In this document: positions 12,786-12,910 of the stretch, piece after piece
Layout of the letters: every line of letters begins with the position of its first letter
Position numbering within the stretch: position 1 is the first letter of the stretch
NCBI GenBank assembly: GCA_030836725.1
Contig: JAUPLV010000053.1
Location: 1-12,910 of the forward strand
DNA: 12,910 bases
Source of the DNA: Pseudomonadota bacterium
GTDB taxonomy: Bacteria; Pseudomonadota; Gammaproteobacteria; Burkholderiales; Thiobacillaceae
Direction of reading: 5' to 3'
The notes under the pieces: model-generated
Told to the model about the DNA's origin: nothing
The model's database searches: none
Seen by the model: only the letters and a program-made list of their open reading frames with translations
Position numbers and translations under genes: made by a program

Positions 12786-12910
12786 ATGAAATTGCCATCG
12801 CTTACAACACGTTTCACCCTCGTCGGCCTGCTGTTCTGGGCCGCCTACGCCGGGGCCGCCGGCAAGACGACGCCCACGCCGGAGGCGATCGCGACCGTTC
12901 CGCTGCAGAC
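12786..12910 (+). CDS. Exported protein, 5' part only
   Basis: The first 41 complete codons of a gene cut by the window end. MKLPSLTTRFTLVGLLFWAA and the following YAGAAG form a clear Sec signal peptide with predicted cleavage near AGA/AG, then a Thr/Pro-rich mature start (KTTPTPEAIATVPLQ). TAGGAGG five bases before the ATG overlaps the triheme stop, so it belongs to the same operon. No heme motif falls in the visible part. Another multiheme protein or a beta-propeller partner would fit the context, but the function cannot be read from this fragment. Confidence 0.8.
   Translation, partial: MKLPSLTTRFTLVGLLFWAAYAGAAGKTTPTPEAIATVPLQ

Overview
This looks like a window from a Gram-negative, GC-rich proteobacterium, most likely betaproteobacterial. 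The reasons are a System I cytochrome c maturation gene (ccmI), intergenic REP elements of the GGAGCGGCTTTAGCCGCG type, outer-membrane and periplasmic cytochrome proteins, and a -24/-12 promoter. The taxonomic guess is inference. All recognisable genes are on the + strand.

Layout. (1) 1-344: REP-rich intergenic DNA with a 113-bp tandem duplication. (2) 345-3137: a tight three-gene operon of a CcsA/ResC-family heme-handling membrane protein, a divergent 12-helix heme-copper oxidase subunit I-like protein, and a membrane-anchored TPR protein. (3) 3138-3765: about 630 bp of stacked intergenic repeats. (4) 3766-5934: a monocistronic sensor diguanylate cyclase (extracytoplasmic sensor, HAMP, GAF, GGDEF). 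(5) 5935-6511: more REP copies nested inside a second repeat family. (6) 6512-7786: ccmI. (7) 7787-8214: a GTGCAC inverted-repeat element, then a near-consensus sigma-54 promoter and small palindromes. (8) 8215-12910: a cytochrome locus. It holds a tetraheme cytochrome resembling the Geobacter OmcE nanowire monomer, a strong terminator, a SurA/PpiC-type periplasmic chaperone, a 613-aa outer-membrane beta-barrel, a triheme c7-type cytochrome and the first 41 codons of another exported protein.

How they may work together. Region 8 reads as an extracellular electron transfer locus. The tetraheme cytochrome has exactly eight histidines (four CXXCH plus four others), enough for four bis-His hemes as in polymerising cytochromes. 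The chaperone, barrel and triheme protein are the kinds of partner expected for folding, export and electron supply. Geobacter omcS is known to have companion genes that include a prolyl-isomerase-domain chaperone and channel-like proteins; this locus may be an independent, simpler counterpart. The terminator after the cytochrome gene would let the structural subunit be made in excess over its helpers. CcmI supplies apocytochrome to heme ligation. The first operon also concerns heme and electron transfer, but its terminal subunit lacks the usual adjacent His-His pair of helix VII, so it may not be a standard oxidase.

All functional calls come from reading the sequence by eye. No database search or structure prediction was run.
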